A stretch of DNA of 35,087 nucleotides from NCBI GenBank assembly GCA_025350705.1, contig JANXXH010000074.1, positions 1 through 35,087 of the forward strand. Direction: 5' to 3'. The stretch's first letter is position 1. Each line of letters starts with the position of its first letter. Below, in pieces: positions 34,467 to 35,087 of the stretch. The translations under genes were made by a program, and so were the position numbers. Below the pieces are notes generated by a model. That model had not been told where the DNA came from. It ran no database searches and was given only the letters and a program-made list of their open reading frames with translations. Origin of the DNA: Gallionella sp. (lineage in GTDB: Bacteria; Pseudomonadota; Gammaproteobacteria; Burkholderiales; Gallionellaceae).

Positions 34467-34936
34467 AAATATTACTCTTACCTTGCTCGCCGTTTGCTTT
34501 AGTGATTTGGCTCTTCGCCATAGAGTTATCAGGCTGTGCCGGAACTGATGAAGGAAACCGGTATTGGTCTGGCCCTGGCCCCTGGAGGTATTACCCCGAA
34601 CCATACGTTCCCTATTATGGTGGATGGGGTCCAACTTACCTAATAGGACCGTTTCGCGATGGTGGCTATCGCCTGCCTCCTGGTGGTGAGCATCGTCCAC
34701 CTCCTGGTGGCGACCATCGTCCTCCTCAGGGTGGTGACCATCGTCCAGATCAGGATGACGTCCATCGCCCGCCTCAGGGAGGCGACCATCCTCCGACTAA
34801 TGGGGGTGATCATCGTCAAACACAGGGCGACGATCACCCTCATCCACCCACATACAAACCTGCGCCTCGAACTCGCCCGATACCGTCTATTCCGTCTCAT
34901 CGGCGTCCCAAGCGCTCTCGAATTCAAGAGAGATAA
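34463..34936 (+). CDS. repeat-containing lipoprotein
   Basis: 157 residues starting at GTG 34463, overlapping the VOC stop by 3 bases (GTGA), so translation is probably coupled. A lipobox (AIELSGC, Cys 25) predicts an outer- or inner-membrane lipoprotein. A Tyr/Pro/Gly-rich stretch (residues 33-65) is followed by seven 8-residue repeats (72-127) of consensus PPQGGDHR, then a basic Pro-rich tail. The His/Asp-rich repeats could bind metal, but this is only suggested by composition. I know no family for it. Confidence 0.75.
   Translation: MKILLLPCSPFALVIWLFAIELSGCAGTDEGNRYWSGPGPWRYYPEPYVPYYGGWGPTYLIGPFRDGGYRLPPGGEHRPPPGGDHRPPQGGDHRPDQDDVHRPPQGGDHPPTNGGDHRQTQGDDHPHPPTYKPAPRTRPIPSIPSHRRPKRSRIQER
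34676..34843 (+). repeat. 24-bp coding tandem repeat, seven units
   Basis: In-frame units encode PPGGEHRP, PPGGDHRP, PQGGDHRP, DQDDVHRP, PQGGDHPP, TNGGDHRQ and TQGDDHPH. Early units are best conserved; later ones diverge, implying repeat expansion followed by drift. Exact multiples of 24 keep the frame when the copy number changes. Confidence 0.85.
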
Positions 34937-35007
34937 AATACGTCTAGTGGACTTCCCAGACTTCAGTAGACATTTGATAATGTCGAAAAAGGAATGGAGT
35001 AAGTCAA

Positions 35008-35087
35008 ATGAAAAATGCCCGCTATACAGCAGAATTTAAGGCTGAAGCAATCAAACAAATCACCGAACGTGGTCACGGTGTCCTTGA
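35008..35087 (+). CDS. IS3-family transposase OrfA, N-terminal fragment (cut by window edge)
   Basis: 26 codons to the right edge. The start MKNARYTAEFKAEAIKQITE then RGHGVLD is the N-terminal helix-turn-helix region of IS3-family OrfA proteins (HTH_Tnp_1 type, 'YTxEFKxEAVKQVxERGH'). GGAGT lies 8 bp upstream of ATG 35008. The left inverted repeat of the element probably lies within 34936-34990 but cannot be confirmed with one end. Confidence 0.85.
   Translation, partial: MKNARYTAEFKAEAIKQITERGHGVL

Noticed and set aside
34676-34843. possible CRISPR-like array
   Set aside because: 24-bp units are contiguous, without spacers, and lie in frame inside a lipoprotein gene.

Overview
The window looks like a chromosomal segment of a betaproteobacterium. 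Protein styles, the many c-type cytochromes, two chemoreceptors ending in a CheR-docking pentapeptide, and linked c-di-GMP enzymes would fit Gallionellaceae/Nitrosomonadales iron- or sulfur-metabolising bacteria. That placement is inference; there is no rRNA or other marker gene. I saw no tRNA, rRNA or CRISPR array. The window is cut at both ends inside transposase genes (IS4-like at the left, IS3-like OrfA at the right).

Region 1 (1-9050) is a decaying signalling block, all on the minus strand. A toxin-antitoxin pair has a nonsense-mutated toxin. Two blocks then share one layout: an ORF6N-like remnant, a 3'-end remnant of an EamA transporter gene, and a GGDEF-EAL gene. The first GGDEF-EAL gene is intact (1235-3565). 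The second (5963-9046) carries two single-base frameshifts. A chemoreceptor (3766-5481) sits between them, and a third EamA remnant directly abuts its stop codon.

Region 2 (9199-19392) holds a ChrB-domain/DUF3147 pair, an IS5-family element (10509-11679) with TTAA target duplications, then an operon of a class V aminotransferase, a tripartite tricarboxylate transporter (TctC, TctB, TctA) and a GlcG/HbpS-like protein. The IS5 element appears to have landed between the -35 and -10 of that operon's promoter. An intact EamA transporter (probable relative of the remnants), an MFS transporter and a fused remnant (TonB-receptor N-terminus joined to a receiver C-terminus) follow.

Region 3 (19560-24972) has an AT-richer acyltransferase, a small HTH-like protein, a TlpA-like thioredoxin, a periplasmic Cache protein divergent from a second chemoreceptor, and an adhesin-E-like secreted protein.

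Region 4 (25184-32199) is an electron-transfer island. Three diheme c4-like cytochromes on the plus strand converge, at a perfect 16-bp hairpin, with a minus-strand operon: receiver-only response regulator, small Tat-signal protein, Tat-signal four-cluster ferredoxin, NrfD-type quinone-interacting membrane protein, tetraheme cytochrome, a 78-residue unknown and a monoheme cytochrome. No molybdopterin catalytic subunit is present. The set therefore resembles a quinone/periplasm electron conduit of CbcSTU or DsrJOP layout and is the best candidate here for an undescribed system.

Region 5 (32573-35087) has a PsiE-like protein, a secreted double-VOC protein translationally coupled to a repeat lipoprotein, and the start of an IS3-type element.
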